Assembly (NCBI GenBank): GCA_018830325.1 | Contig: JAHJSQ010000098.1 | Span: forward strand, 18,582-82,581 | Length of the DNA: 64,000 nucleotides | Direction of reading: 5' to 3' | Source: Gammaproteobacteria bacterium | GTDB lineage: Bacteria > Pseudomonadota > Gammaproteobacteria > Methylococcales > Methylomonadaceae | Shown here: positions 54,502-63,593 of the stretch, in pieces | Position numbering within the stretch: position 1 is the stretch's first letter | Layout: the number at the start of each line of letters is the position of its first letter | Translations under genes and position numbers: made by a program | Notes under the pieces: generated by a model | What the model was told of the DNA's origin: nothing | Seen by the model: the letters and a program-made list of their open reading frames with translations, nothing else | Databases searched by the model: none

Positions 54502-56985
54502 TTAAAGTTCCCTTAAAACGGATACCGGGGGTTTATCGACTACATGCCTAACTCCCCAGAAACCAGCGAGTCCGATAAAAAAACCGCTAAGCGTAGGCAT
54601 GACCAACCATAGCAGAAAATTGGGTTGGTAATTTAAATGCAGCACTTCGGTATATAACGCGAAAAGCACGATTTCGGACAGACCGATCGCCAAAATGCCC
54701 GCACTAAAACCCAATAGTGCAAATTCGATTACATGTGTCTTCCTTAAAAATTGCCGATGTGCACCTAGCGTTCGCATCAGCGCACCTTCATGAATGCGTT
54801 GGTCCAACCCGGCTTGAACCGCCGCGAACAGCACGGTAAATCCGGCCAACAACGCGAAATATAACAAATAATTGATCGCCTGCGTCAACTGCGCCAAGAT
54901 CGTTTGAAACTGCTTGAGAATTAAATCGACTTCCAAAACCGTCACGCTCGGATAGCGCTTGACCAATTCATTCAAGAAATGTTTTTGATCTTCCGGTAAA
55001 TAAAAACTGGTCATTGAGGTGCTGGCAAATCCGTCCAAGGTCCCGGGCGAAAAAATCATGTAAAAATTAGGCTTCATCGTATCCCACTTAACGCTGCGAA
55101 TACTGATGACTTCCGCTTGCAATTGTTCGCTGCCGATCGTAAAAGTCAGCTTGTCGCCGAGCTCCACGCCTAGACTCGAAGCCAACTTTTGTTCGATCGA
55201 CACCAATCCCGGTCGTTCATCCGCCCACCACCGGCCGGATAGAATCTTGTTTTCATCGGGCACCTGCTCCGACCAGGTTAGGCTCAAGTCCCGATGCGTA
55301 GCTTGTTCGCCTTGGGAATCCTTACTGACGATTTTCTGCACCGGAATGCCGTTGATTCGGACGAGTCGTCCACGCACGATCGGATAAAAGCGGCTGCCGG
55401 TAAGGCCTTGATCATCCAAATCCTGCTGAAAACCGGCCTGTTGTTCGGGAAAAATATTCAACACAAAATGATTCGGCGCCTGTTCCGGTAACTGACGTTG
55501 CCAGTCGGTCAATAAATCGTTTCTGACCGTAAAGCTCAAGGTCATCGCCACCAGCGTGATGCTAAAGGCCAAAATCTGACTCACCGATGCCTGCCGGTTA
55601 CGAATCAAACCTTGCACACCGAAACGCCAAGTTAGCGGCAAACCGGGCAACAACTTTTGACAGGCCCAAAGGATTCCGTAAACCGCGCTGCCCAGAACGA
55701 GTAACGCAATTAGGCCGACGCCGATGATGATGCCGGTCATTTTAAAATCTTCGGTATAACGCCATATCAAAACCGCGATAATAGCAATCGCTAAACCGTA
55801 AATTAGCCAAGCCGCGGACGGTAACGGCTCCAGATCGCGGCGTAACACGCGTAGCGGCGACACCCGTTTGAGTCTCAGCAGCGGCGGCAAAGCAAAACCC
55901 AGCAGCACCGCCATACCCGTCGCAAAACCGAAAAATACCGCAAACCAGCTCGGCGAGGCGATCGTATCCGGTAACAAATCATGCAAAAGATGAAACAGCC
56001 CGGCCTGCGCAAACCAGCCAAAAAGACAGCCGATGGCACTGGCCAGCATTCCGAGAATAAAAAACTGACTACCGTAAAGCCATAAAATTTCTTTTTGTTT
56101 CAAGCCTAAGCATCTTAACACCGCCGTGGCATCGAAATGACGCTCGCTATACCTGCGCGTTGCGGCGGCAATCGCGACACCGGCGATCAAAATCACGACG
56201 ATGCTGGACAGTCCCAAGTAACGCTCGGCCCGATTAAGCGCATTGCCGACTTCCGGGCGGTCTTGATGAATATCCATGATGCGCTGGGACGGATTCAGCT
56301 GCGGCTTGACCCATCGATTGAATGCCATGATGCCTTGCGCTTCGCCGGCGAACTGAAAGAAATAATGCACATGGCTGCCCGGCTGTATTACTCCCGTAGC
56401 CGGTAAATCGTCGGCATGCATCATGACCCGCGGGGACAGGCTATAAAAATCGCCGCGCTTGTCCGGCTCGTAAGTCAAGACACGGTTGATCGTCAACACT
56501 TTTTCGCCGACCGTCAAAGCATCGCCGATTTGCAAATGCAGCGCCGACAGCACGCGTTTTTCAACCCATACCGACCCCGGCTCAGGCCCGGACGCCAATG
56601 TTTGCTCATCGCTGAAATCGGCGCCGGTGACCTTTAAAAAACCGCGTAATGGATAACGGGGACTGACCGCCTTCACCCCGGCCAACAACAGTTCGTCGTT
56701 TTCAATCAAAACGCTCGAAAACTCAGCGGTTTCCGAACGAGTCAAAGCCAATTCGCCGGCTTTTTCCAACCATGCGCCGGGAATACGTTCCGGACTCGTA
56801 ATTACCAAATCGGCCGCGAGAAAATCGGCGGCCTGTAAGGTCATCGTCCGATGCAGGCGATCGGCAAACAGCGTAATTGCAGTCGAACTAGTCACGGCAA
56901 TAATCAATGCGGCAATCAGAATCGTGAGTTCGCCGGAACGGCTATCGCGAAACAACAAGCGTAGCGCCAGATTAAAACGCGTCAT
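54502..56985 (-). CDS. ybbP: FtsX-type ABC transporter permease, YbbP-like
   Basis: An 827-residue inner-membrane protein with about ten membrane segments and two FtsX-like repeats (LSSIVVILIAGVAIAAATRR and LLYFALLAGFTVLFAAVQAG), flanked by large periplasmic domains in the MacB-PCD class. YbbAP is an orphan ABC system thought to extract substrates from the membrane or act in lipid-linked processes beside TesA. It overlaps ybbA by four bases (ATGA). The arrangement ybbP-ybbA divergent from tesA is the same as in E. coli. Confidence 0.92.
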   Translation of the reverse strand: MTRFNLALRLLFRDSRSGELTILIAALIIAVTSSTAITLFADRLHRTMTLQAADFLAADLVITSPERIPGAWLEKAGELALTRSETAEFSSVLIENDELLLAGVKAVSPRYPLRGFLKVTGADFSDEQTLASGPEPGSVWVEKRVLSALHLQIGDALTVGEKVLTINRVLTYEPDKRGDFYSLSPRVMMHADDLPATGVIQPGSHVHYFFQFAGEAQGIMAFNRWVKPQLNPSQRIMDIHQDRPEVGNALNRAERYLGLSSIVVILIAGVAIAAATRRYSERHFDATAVLRCLGLKQKEILWLYGSQFFILGMLASAIGCLFGWFAQAGLFHLLHDLLPDTIASPSWFAVFFGFATGMAVLLGFALPPLLRLKRVSPLRVLRRDLEPLPSAAWLIYGLAIAIIAVLIWRYTEDFKMTGIIIGVGLIALLVLGSAVYGILWACQKLLPGLPLTWRFGVQGLIRNRQASVSQILAFSITLVAMTLSFTVRNDLLTDWQRQLPEQAPNHFVLNIFPEQQAGFQQDLDDQGLTGSRFYPIVRGRLVRINGIPVQKIVSKDSQGEQATHRDLSLTWSEQVPDENKILSGRWWADERPGLVSIEQKLASSLGVELGDKLTFTIGSEQLQAEVISIRSVKWDTMKPNFYMIFSPGTLDGFASTSMTSFYLPEDQKHFLNELVKRYPSVTVLEVDLILKQFQTILAQLTQAINYLLYFALLAGFTVLFAAVQAGLDQRIHEGALMRTLGAHRQFLRKTHVIEFALLGFSAGILAIGLSEIVLFALYTEVLHLNYQPNFLLWLVMPTLSGFFIGLAGFWGVRHVVDKPPVSVLREL

Positions 56986-57674
56986 ACCAATCTCCCGGCA
57001 TCGAGTTTAATGCTGCGCCGGCAGCGTTCGGCCAAATGGTTGTCATGCGTGACCAATATTAGCGTGGTGCTGTTTTCGCGGTTCAATTCGAACAATAAAT
57101 CGATGATTTGTTCGCCGGTTTTACTGTCCAAATTACCGGTCGGCTCGTCGGCGAATAAAATAGCCGGCCGCGTCACGAAAGCGCGAGCCAACGCCACGCG
57201 CTGTTGTTCGCCGCCTGAAAGCTGCCTTGACGTATGATTGAGTCGATGGCTTAACCCCACCCTGCCGAGCAAATCGGCGGCCAAGGCGCGCGCATTTTTG
57301 TTGCCGCCCAACTCCAATGGCAACATCACATTTTCGACAGCGGTTAAACCCGGCAACAATTGAAACGACTGAAACACAAAGCCGATCAGCTCGTTACGTA
57401 CCGCAGCCCGCCCGTCTTCGTCCATCGCCGTCAAATCGCGATCGTCAATCGTCACGGAACCGCTTGTCGGTGTATCGAGCCCAGCCAACAAACTCAATAA
57501 AGTCGATTTGCCGGAACCGGACTCGCCGACCACCGCGAGACTCTCTCCCGGTTTGATTTGTAAATCGACCGATGCCAAGATATGCAAAGTACCGTCCGAA
57601 GTTTGCACGGTTTTACCGAGATTTTCGGTGACGATAATATTTTTTAACGTTCTTTCAGTATGAGTCTGTGTCAT
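56982..57674 (-). CDS. ybbA: ABC transporter ATP-binding protein, YbbA-like
   Basis: A 230-residue ATPase of the LolD/MacB class: Walker A GESGSGKST, Q-loop FVFQSFQLLPGLTAVENVML, signature LSGGEQQRVALARAF, Walker B ILFADEPTGNLD and the switch His in LVTHDNH. ATG 57674 gives a 9-residue extension relative to E. coli YbbA; a TTG six bases upstream is less likely. Its start codon overlaps that of tesA on the opposite strand within the palindrome CATG at 57672-57675, leaving no intergenic space. Confidence 0.92.
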   Translation of the reverse strand: MTQTHTERTLKNIIVTENLGKTVQTSDGTLHILASVDLQIKPGESLAVVGESGSGKSTLLSLLAGLDTPTSGSVTIDDRDLTAMDEDGRAAVRNELIGFVFQSFQLLPGLTAVENVMLPLELGGNKNARALAADLLGRVGLSHRLNHTSRQLSGGEQQRVALARAFVTRPAILFADEPTGNLDSKTGEQIIDLLFELNRENSTTLILVTHDNHLAERCRRSIKLDAGRLV

Positions 57675-58275
57675 GTCCAAATTTTTGCTTGCAGTAATGA
57701 TGGCGTTAGTTTCAGCGGCCGCGCCGGCTAAAACGATTGTCGTATTAGGCGATAGTATCAGCGCCGGTTACGGAATAGAAGCGGGGAAAGGCTGGGTCGA
57801 TTTACTTCAGAAAAAGCTGGAGGCCGAAAAGTTCCCGCACCGAGTCGTTAATGAAAGCATCAGTGGCGATACCAGTGCCGGCGGATTGGCGCGTATCGAC
57901 AGTGCGTTGGCGCGGCATGAACCGGAGTGGGTACTGCTAGAACTGGGCGGCAACGACGGTTTAAGAGGACTGACACCTAAACAAATGCACGAAAACTTGA
58001 GCGAAATAGTCGAGCGCTCGCAACAAGCCGATGCGCAAGTTTTGTTGCTGGGCATGCGCATGCCGCCGAATCTCGGTAAACGCTATATCGAAATGTTTTA
58101 TCAGGTTTATCCGGAATTGGCCAAGGAACACGACCTGACTTTCGTGCCTTTCATTCTCGAAGGCGTGGCCTTGAATCCGGAATTGATGCAACGCGATAGA
58201 ATACATCCGAATGCCAACGCGCAGCCGATTATCGCCGAAAAAGTATGGGAATATTTAGGTCCGCTGCTAAAATGA
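57673..58275 (+). CDS. tesA: Periplasmic SGNH esterase/thioesterase I (TesA)
   Basis: A 200-residue enzyme of the TesA/lysophospholipase L1 family. A short signal peptide (MSKFLLAVMMALVSAAAPA) precedes block I GDSISAGYG with the catalytic Ser, block III ELGGNDGLRG, and block V DRIHPN with the catalytic Asp and His. It hydrolyses acyl-thioesters, lysophospholipids and small esters in the periplasm. ATG 57673 overlaps the divergent ybbA start. Divergent pairing with ybbAP is conserved in E. coli, which supports the assignment. Confidence 0.93.
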   Translation: MSKFLLAVMMALVSAAAPAKTIVVLGDSISAGYGIEAGKGWVDLLQKKLEAEKFPHRVVNESISGDTSAGGLARIDSALARHEPEWVLLELGGNDGLRGLTPKQMHENLSEIVERSQQADAQVLLLGMRMPPNLGKRYIEMFYQVYPELAKEHDLTFVPFILEGVALNPELMQRDRIHPNANAQPIIAEKVWEYLGPLLK

Positions 58276-58339
58276 CAAGCCTTATTTCGGGTTTTTACCC
58301 GGCCGATTTATTCTAAAAAATATAATAACGAGATCATCG

Positions 58340-58762
58340 ATGAATGCCCTAACTCTGGAAAAAGCCAATCAAATCATTCATGTCGCATTAACCAATGCCC
58401 GCCAACTCAACCTGGAACCGCTGACGATCGTCGTGTTGGACGGAGCCGGCCATCTCAAAGCGATGCAACGCGAAGACGGCGCCACGATGATTCGAGAACA
58501 AGTTGCCATTGCCAAAGCCTGGGGTGCGGTAAACATGGGCATGTCGTCGCGAAGTCTTGCCACCGTTGCCGAACAACGCCCCGACTTCATGAACGCGCTG
58601 ATCGGCTTAGCGGGAGGTAAGGTCATGCCCGTGCCGGGCGGCGTATTGATTCGTAATGCCGACCATAAAATTCTCGGCGCGGTCGGGATCTCCGGCGACG
58701 TCTCCGATCAAGACGAGCGTTGCGCGATCGCCGGAATCCACGCGGCCGGTTTATTTTGCTAA
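58340..58762 (+). CDS. GlcG/HbpS family protein
   Basis: A 140-residue protein with the GlcG/HbpS-like fold: LTLEKANQIIHVALTNARQL, VVLDGAGHLKAMQREDGA, GLAGGKVMPVPGGVLIRN and GAVGISGDVSDQDERCA. HbpS in Streptomyces binds heme and iron; GlcG members occur beside glycolate genes. There is no signal peptide, so it is probably cytoplasmic. Its substrate here is not known. It follows tesA after 65 bases with RBS AACGAGATC. A repeat element starts right after its stop. Confidence 0.85.
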   Translation: MNALTLEKANQIIHVALTNARQLNLEPLTIVVLDGAGHLKAMQREDGATMIREQVAIAKAWGAVNMGMSSRSLATVAEQRPDFMNALIGLAGGKVMPVPGGVLIRNADHKILGAVGISGDVSDQDERCAIAGIHAAGLFC

Positions 58763-58771
58763 GGGTTACCT

Positions 58772-59017
58772 ACTCCCTTTTGATCGAAAAACCGTCTAAG
58801 AATAAAAGGTATGGGATGTGTCTATCGAGGACCGCCGTTCACCCAGCACCTAAATTCTATAGTCCATTGGTTATGGTTAACTATCTTGGTTAATTTAGTT
58901 GCTGGGTGAATACGTCCATGTAGGCTCTATGCCAGTCCCTTACCTAGCGTTAGGTGAGGGACCGATCACCCCCGGCGCCTCCTTAAGCACTGCCGAAATT
59001 TGAAGTGTGAAAGGAAT
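58772..59017. mobile_element. Chimeric repeat: half of family A joined to an inverted family B element
   Basis: The left part (ACTCCCTTTTGATCGAAAAA to TGTGTCTATCGAGGACCG) matches the right half of the family A element at 53435-53607 in reverse. It then switches to CACCCAGCACCTAAATT, a family E palindrome (CTTACCTAGCGTTAGGTGAG) and the family B end TGCCGAAATTTGAAGTGTG in inverted orientation. Some modules after it (AATTAGCTAAAATGG near 59035) recur near 16613. Confidence 0.7.
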
Positions 59018-59192
59018 AAAAAGCGGGAACACAGAAATTAGCTAAAATGGCTTTTTTCGCCAGCCTAGCGCTAACCCTCATCGCCACATGAACTCATAAT
59101 AGTTATGCTCTCTTTGCATTTTTTCATTTTCTGAAGGAAAAAATAACGAATTACAGGGTTTTTCGCCATAAAGACCCCGCGGAAACAACAGC

Positions 59193-60044
59193 ATGAACAA
59201 ATCTAAACGTTTCAACTTAGTCCGCTTGCTGATCATCCCGATATTTTTATTTGTTTCATGCGCTGCGGCCATTGAAAAACCGGACATCATGCAGGCCAAA
59301 GTTTTCGATCCGTCGATCGATGTCTCTGAATATTGGGTCAGCGAAAAGCTTGATGGGATCCGGGCGCGTTGGAACGGAAAACAACTGATTTCTAAAAACG
59401 GCCACCTGCTCCATGCACCCGCTTGGTTCATCGAAGACTTTCCCGATGTAACGCTGGATGGCGAATTATGGTTGGCGAGAGGTCAATATCAGCAGACCGT
59501 TTCCATCGTTAGTCGCAAGGCCCCTCATTCCGGTTGGAAGAAAATCAAGCTGATGGTCTTCGACCTGCCTGACAACCCGAAACCCTTTTCAGAACGGGTC
59601 GCCGCAATGCGGCACATGGCACAACAACGGTATACACCGTATCTGAATTTCATCAAGCAATTTCGGGTCGCATCCTCCGACGAATTAAAGCAAAGACTGG
59701 ATCAAATCGTGGGCGAAGGCGGCGAAGGTCTGATGCTGCATCATCAAGATAGTCTTTATCAACATGGACGCAGCAATCGGTTGCTTAAATTAAAACCTTA
59801 CGACGATGGGGAAGCGGTCGTGATCGGTTATCGTTCCGGCAAAGGACAATTTGCCGGCAAGATGGGCTCTCTTAAAGTCCGAACCGAAAACGGGAAGGAA
59901 TTTTACATCGGCACCGGATTCAGCCAGCGGGAAAGAGAAGACCCGCCGACTCTGGGCAGCCTTATTAACTTTCGTCATCAAGGCTACACCGATAAGGGCT
60001 TACCTCGTTTTGCTGTGTTCATCAGAATACGCGATGAGCCTTGA
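59193..60044 (+). CDS. Exported ATP-dependent DNA ligase (Lig E type)
   Basis: A 283-residue minimal ATP-dependent DNA ligase with an N-terminal signal segment (LVRLLIIPIFLFVSCAAA). Nucleotidyltransferase motif I is SEKLDGIRARW with catalytic Lys52, motif IV is EGLML, motif V is LLKLKPY, and the OB-fold part contains GKMGSLKVRTENGKEFYIG. Lig E proteins have only the catalytic core and a leader peptide, and are proposed to act in the periplasm on DNA taken up or held in biofilm. ATG 59193 gives the leader; no DNA-uptake gene is adjacent. Confidence 0.92.
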   Translation: MNKSKRFNLVRLLIIPIFLFVSCAAAIEKPDIMQAKVFDPSIDVSEYWVSEKLDGIRARWNGKQLISKNGHLLHAPAWFIEDFPDVTLDGELWLARGQYQQTVSIVSRKAPHSGWKKIKLMVFDLPDNPKPFSERVAAMRHMAQQRYTPYLNFIKQFRVASSDELKQRLDQIVGEGGEGLMLHHQDSLYQHGRSNRLLKLKPYDDGEAVVIGYRSGKGQFAGKMGSLKVRTENGKEFYIGTGFSQREREDPPTLGSLINFRHQGYTDKGLPRFAVFIRIRDEP

Positions 60045-60153
60045 GCCTCTGTCAGCCTGCTACCTTCGCGCCGATAGCATATAGGCGCCAAATTTAACAA
60101 ACGCGTCAGTCCGGCATGGATTTTCGAAATCTAAATACCAGGGATAGCAATGC

Positions 60154-60387
60154 TTAGGATTCGGTCATAAATAACTTCCCTATTTTTGGAGGGTTCGGTT
60201 GCTCGATTGGCAGGTGTCGGCGGCAGGGCAGATTTTTGCTCCTGCAAAATCTGCATTCATGCCATCCTTGGCAATCAGTCGCCGACGTCAAGCCTACATG
60301 GACGTATTCACAGCGTCCTGCCAGGCGAGTTACCGAACCCTCGACAAAGCTCATAACTCGAGGAAGTTATTTTTCGCGAAATCCTTA
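60154..60387. mobile_element. MITE-like element, family G, with ~26-bp terminal inverted repeats
   Basis: TTAGGATTCGGTCATAAATA followed by ACTTCC at the left mirrors GGAAGTTATTTTTCGCG then AAATCCTTA at the right. The inner part has an AGATTTTTGCTCCTGCAAAA hairpin and a GGTTCGGT / ACCGAACC pair. Partial relatives lie at 41227-41252 and 63729-63805. The module GCTCCTGCA also occurs inside family B copy 1 (near 25705). Confidence 0.72.
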
Positions 60388-60516
60388 GCGTCATATCCCT
60401 ACGTCCGGGATATCGTCAATTCATGCCATTAGGATAAACAATGATGCAAATGCACTATAGAATGACCGTTCAGTTGGCGCTTATACCATCCCCGATAAAC
60501 CGCTTGAAAAATACCA

Positions 60517-61524
60517 TCATAACCCTGCATTTTTTAATAAATCCGCCATTCTGTTCAACCCGTCGATGCCTTGTATGTCGGTTGCCTGTAATGGAATCGG
60601 ATATCTCGGTAGTTCGTTAAAGTCTTGATCTATTTGCTGCAAGTGTCTTTTTTCTTGCCGACGGCGTTGCGCTAAAAAATCGCTGCCGGCTTCTTCCGGC
60701 AATATGCGGTTGACGACCAAACCGGCTAGAGGCAGCCTTTCCTGTTGCAAGGCTTTTACCGCGCGGGCGGTTTCGAGAATCGGCAGTTTTTCAGGCGTTA
60801 AGACAAACAGCAAGGCCGTTTGCTCGCTGTCTTGAAACAGTTCGCGGGTTCGCTGTAGCAAGCGTTGCCGGGTCAGCAACGTTTCAGCGATAGCTTTGGT
60901 GCGTGCGTCCATACCTGCCGTGGCATGCTCATTTGGATCGGACAGCGGATTATCGATGTCGCGCCCGGCTTTAGGCGTTAAGTGCTCGAGAACTTCAGCC
61001 AATTTTTCCGATCGTTGATTGGCGTTTAGCAAGCCCTGAGTCCAAGCGGCGATGGCTTCGGGCAGACTCAATAAACGCAAGGTATGGCCGGTCGGTGCCG
61101 TATCGAAAATGGTCAGATCGTAGTCCTTGAGTCCCAGTGTTAGGGTATTGGCAATGCGTTCGAGCATCGCGGCTTCTTGCGCGCCCGGCGATTGACGGGT
61201 CAAGCGCATCTGTTTTTCGATCGCACCATACATTTCCGGTCGGGTAAACCGCTTCAGTTGGGTGCTCACCCGCTCCAGATGTTGTTCCACTTCGCGGTCG
61301 GGGTCTAATTCCAAGCCGTCTATATTGGCCGCCAGCCGGGTGATGTTGTCGCCGATCCGGCAGCCGAATGCATCGGCCAGGCTATGCGCCGGGTCGGTCG
61401 AAACCAGCAGCACTTTTTTTCCGCGCCGACCGGCGAGTAAGGCAAGCGCCGAGGACACCGTGGTTTTTCCGACACCGCCCTTGCCGCCGACCAACAGAAT
61501 CCGATTTTCGGTTATCAAACTCAT
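60517..61524 (-). CDS. ArsA/GET3-family ATPase
   Basis: A 335-residue single-domain P-loop ATPase. The deviant Walker A is GGKGGVGKTTVS at 13-24; switch I is DPAHSLADAFG; switch II is FDTAPTGHTLRLL. It has the size and motif order of GET3/ArsA. No metalloid-binding Cys set or ars genes are nearby, so a role in arsenite export is unlikely. It is the third gene of a cstA / cory-CC-star / arsA-like set with a five-base gap, which points to a function tied to the transporter or the small CC protein. Confidence 0.9.
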   Translation of the reverse strand: MSLITENRILLVGGKGGVGKTTVSSALALLAGRRGKKVLLVSTDPAHSLADAFGCRIGDNITRLAANIDGLELDPDREVEQHLERVSTQLKRFTRPEMYGAIEKQMRLTRQSPGAQEAAMLERIANTLTLGLKDYDLTIFDTAPTGHTLRLLSLPEAIAAWTQGLLNANQRSEKLAEVLEHLTPKAGRDIDNPLSDPNEHATAGMDARTKAIAETLLTRQRLLQRTRELFQDSEQTALLFVLTPEKLPILETARAVKALQQERLPLAGLVVNRILPEEAGSDFLAQRRRQEKRHLQQIDQDFNELPRYPIPLQATDIQGIDGLNRMADLLKNAGL

Positions 61525-61528
61525 CGCA

Positions 61529-61801
61529 TCAACAGCATTTGATATGGTCCAGCGGCGAGTGCTCCATGCCCATGCGCCGATGCCAGTCGTGAAAACGTTC
61601 GAGTAGGATGGGCTGTAATTCCAATGTGTAATAACTGACGGGATTGGGCACTCCCATCATTTCACTGAACACCAACAACATGAAGAGATCGTCCTGCTCG
61701 CGGCGGGCGCGGGCGATAGCCGCTCGATAGGGGGCGTTATAGAACGCTTCGGCGTAATGATCGGCCCGGTCGAATAAGGCCTTTAGTTCGTTCAATTTCA
61801 T
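61529..61801 (-). CDS. Cory-CC-star family small protein
   Basis: A 90-residue protein ending in two cysteines just before the stop (HIKCC), the feature that names the cory-CC-star family, recognised from memory. Its body is helical (LNELKALFDRADHYAEAFYN, DLFMLLVFSEMMGVPNPVSY, LERFHDWHRRMGMEH). There is no signal peptide. The C-terminal CC pair could be lipid-modified, metal-binding or redox-active. It starts inside the cstA stop (ATGA overlap) and is followed by the ArsA-like gene, so the three are translated together. Function is unknown. Confidence 0.82.
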   Translation of the reverse strand: MKLNELKALFDRADHYAEAFYNAPYRAAIARARREQDDLFMLLVFSEMMGVPNPVSYYTLELQPILLERFHDWHRRMGMEHSPLDHIKCC

Positions 61802-63477
61802 GTATTGACGGCCTCCGCTTTATTGGCTTTGATTTGTTTACCGAGTACCCAGCTCGATTCCAGAGAAATCAGGATGGCGGCGATCAATACTACGATGTCG
61901 AGCGACAGCAGGAACCAGTCTTGTTGGTCGAAAAAACTTTTCAGTTGGATTAGCAGGCCCAGCGTGGTCATGATCAGTAAAAATAGCAACGGTGCCAGGG
62001 TATACCACATCGGTCGGCCGCGTTTTACCAGCATCACCGTAATCACCAATAGCGTGAATCCGGCCAGCAATTGATTGGTCGTGCCGAACAACGGCCATAT
62101 CAATAGTCCGCCGGAACCGTCGCCGCCGACGCCGAAGGCCAATAGCAAACACGAACCGACCGCCAATAGAGTCGCCTGAAGCGGTTTTTGCAGCCAACCG
62201 ATCCGGTAAATAACCCCCCATTCCTGAAAAATATAGCGCTGTAACCGCAAGCTGGTATCCATCGTGGTACCGGCAAACAATACGACCATCACAGTCAGTA
62301 GCGTTTCCGCCAAAACGTTATCCAGCCCAAGACCTTGCTGCAGGATATTCCCGCCGCCTTGGATGAATGCGCCGACGCCGCCTTGCCCGAAGCTGTGATA
62401 GATTGCCTGCCAGTCGCCCAAGGTAGCGAATCCCGCAGTTGTCGCAATGATGGCCGACAATGCCAATAAACCTTCGCCAACCGCGCCGAAATAACCGACA
62501 AAACGTAAATCCGGCTCTTTATCCAACTGCTTGGAAGTCGTACCGCTCGACACCAAGCCATGAAAACCGGAGATGGCGCCGCAGGCAATGGTCACGAATA
62601 AAATCGGAATGATCGACGGCGTGCCTTCCGGCAAATGGGTATTGAAGGGAGGGGCGACAATCTCCGGGCCTGCAGCCAATACCGCGCCGTAAAACAAAAT
62701 CAGTCCGATGAACAATTGAATGCCGTTGATGTAATCTCTCGGTTGCAATAACACCCACACCGGCAATAACGAAGCGATTGCCGCGTAAGCGAACAAAATG
62801 ATGATCCAGCTTTGGTTGTCGTTTAAACCGGCCACTTGCTCGGGCAATGAAACCGGCAGCTTGGCGCCTACATAAATCATCGCATACAATGCAATGACGC
62901 CTAATAAGGTAACGCTCATCAAGCCGATAGAACGGCGGTAAATCAGTTGGCCGATGATCAACGCCACAACGATAGCCCCCCACACCGGTATCGTCGCGCT
63001 GGGAAAACCAATCAACTGGCGGGCAATGACGACCGCGAATACGGCATTCACCATCAGCAGCAACAGAAAGATCACGATCATGAAACAGCTGCGGGCGCGT
63101 TTGCCGATGATATCGCCGGTCAACGAACCGATCGATTTGGCTTGATTGCGGTTACTGGCCCAGATGCCGCCGGCATCATGCACGCCGGCAAAGAAGATGG
63201 TGCCTAACACCACCCAAATGAAAGCCGGCACCCAGCCCCAGATCACGGCGATGGCGGGACCGATAATCGGCGCGGCACCGGCGACGGAGGTAAAATGATG
63301 CCCCCATAGTACATATTTGTTGGTCGGTACATAATCGATACCGTCGTTCAATTCATGAGCCGGGGTCAGAAACTTGGGATCGACTTTAAAGATTTTTTCG
63401 CAGATAAATTTTGCGTAGACAAAATAACCCAGCGCCATGGCAGCCAAGCCTATTAACATCAGAAAAATTGCATTCAT
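61798..63477 (-). CDS. CstA-family carbon-starvation transporter
   Basis: A 559-residue inner-membrane protein with about 14-16 membrane segments. It opens MNAIFLMLIGLAAMALGYFV and contains the family motifs GHHFTSVAGAAPIIGPAIAV, FFAGVHDAGGIWASNRNQAK and GAISGFHGLVSSGTTSKQL. E. coli CstA is about 700 residues; this is a shorter version. CstA proteins import peptides or pyruvate. The ATG starts the first membrane helix. It overlaps the cory-CC-star gene by four bases. A minimal family B element lies upstream at 63529-63593. Confidence 0.93.
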   Translation of the reverse strand: MNAIFLMLIGLAAMALGYFVYAKFICEKIFKVDPKFLTPAHELNDGIDYVPTNKYVLWGHHFTSVAGAAPIIGPAIAVIWGWVPAFIWVVLGTIFFAGVHDAGGIWASNRNQAKSIGSLTGDIIGKRARSCFMIVIFLLLLMVNAVFAVVIARQLIGFPSATIPVWGAIVVALIIGQLIYRRSIGLMSVTLLGVIALYAMIYVGAKLPVSLPEQVAGLNDNQSWIIILFAYAAIASLLPVWVLLQPRDYINGIQLFIGLILFYGAVLAAGPEIVAPPFNTHLPEGTPSIIPILFVTIACGAISGFHGLVSSGTTSKQLDKEPDLRFVGYFGAVGEGLLALSAIIATTAGFATLGDWQAIYHSFGQGGVGAFIQGGGNILQQGLGLDNVLAETLLTVMVVLFAGTTMDTSLRLQRYIFQEWGVIYRIGWLQKPLQATLLAVGSCLLLAFGVGGDGSGGLLIWPLFGTTNQLLAGFTLLVITVMLVKRGRPMWYTLAPLLFLLIMTTLGLLIQLKSFFDQQDWFLLSLDIVVLIAAILISLESSWVLGKQIKANKAEAVNT

Positions 63478-63528
63478 TCAGCCGACTCTTGAGAGAAAAA
63501 GTGCCCTAGATTATCAAAATCCGGCCGA

Positions 63529-63593
63529 TTATACCCCTCGTAGATCAAATTAAGCCCCGAGCATTACTGAAATTTGACGTGCGAAAGGTATAA
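63529..63593. mobile_element. Minimal family B element (both ends only)
   Basis: TTATACCCCTCGTAGATCAA then AATTAAGCCCC is joined directly to TACTGAAATTTGACGTGCG and AAAGGTATAA. Only the two ends of family B remain (65 bases), with TTATAC / GTATAA as terminal inverted repeats. It helps define the element's boundaries. Confidence 0.7.

Noticed and set aside
60517..61524. Arsenite efflux ATPase role for the ArsA-like protein
   Set aside because: No arsB, arsC, arsD or arsR nearby and no clear metalloid-binding cysteines.
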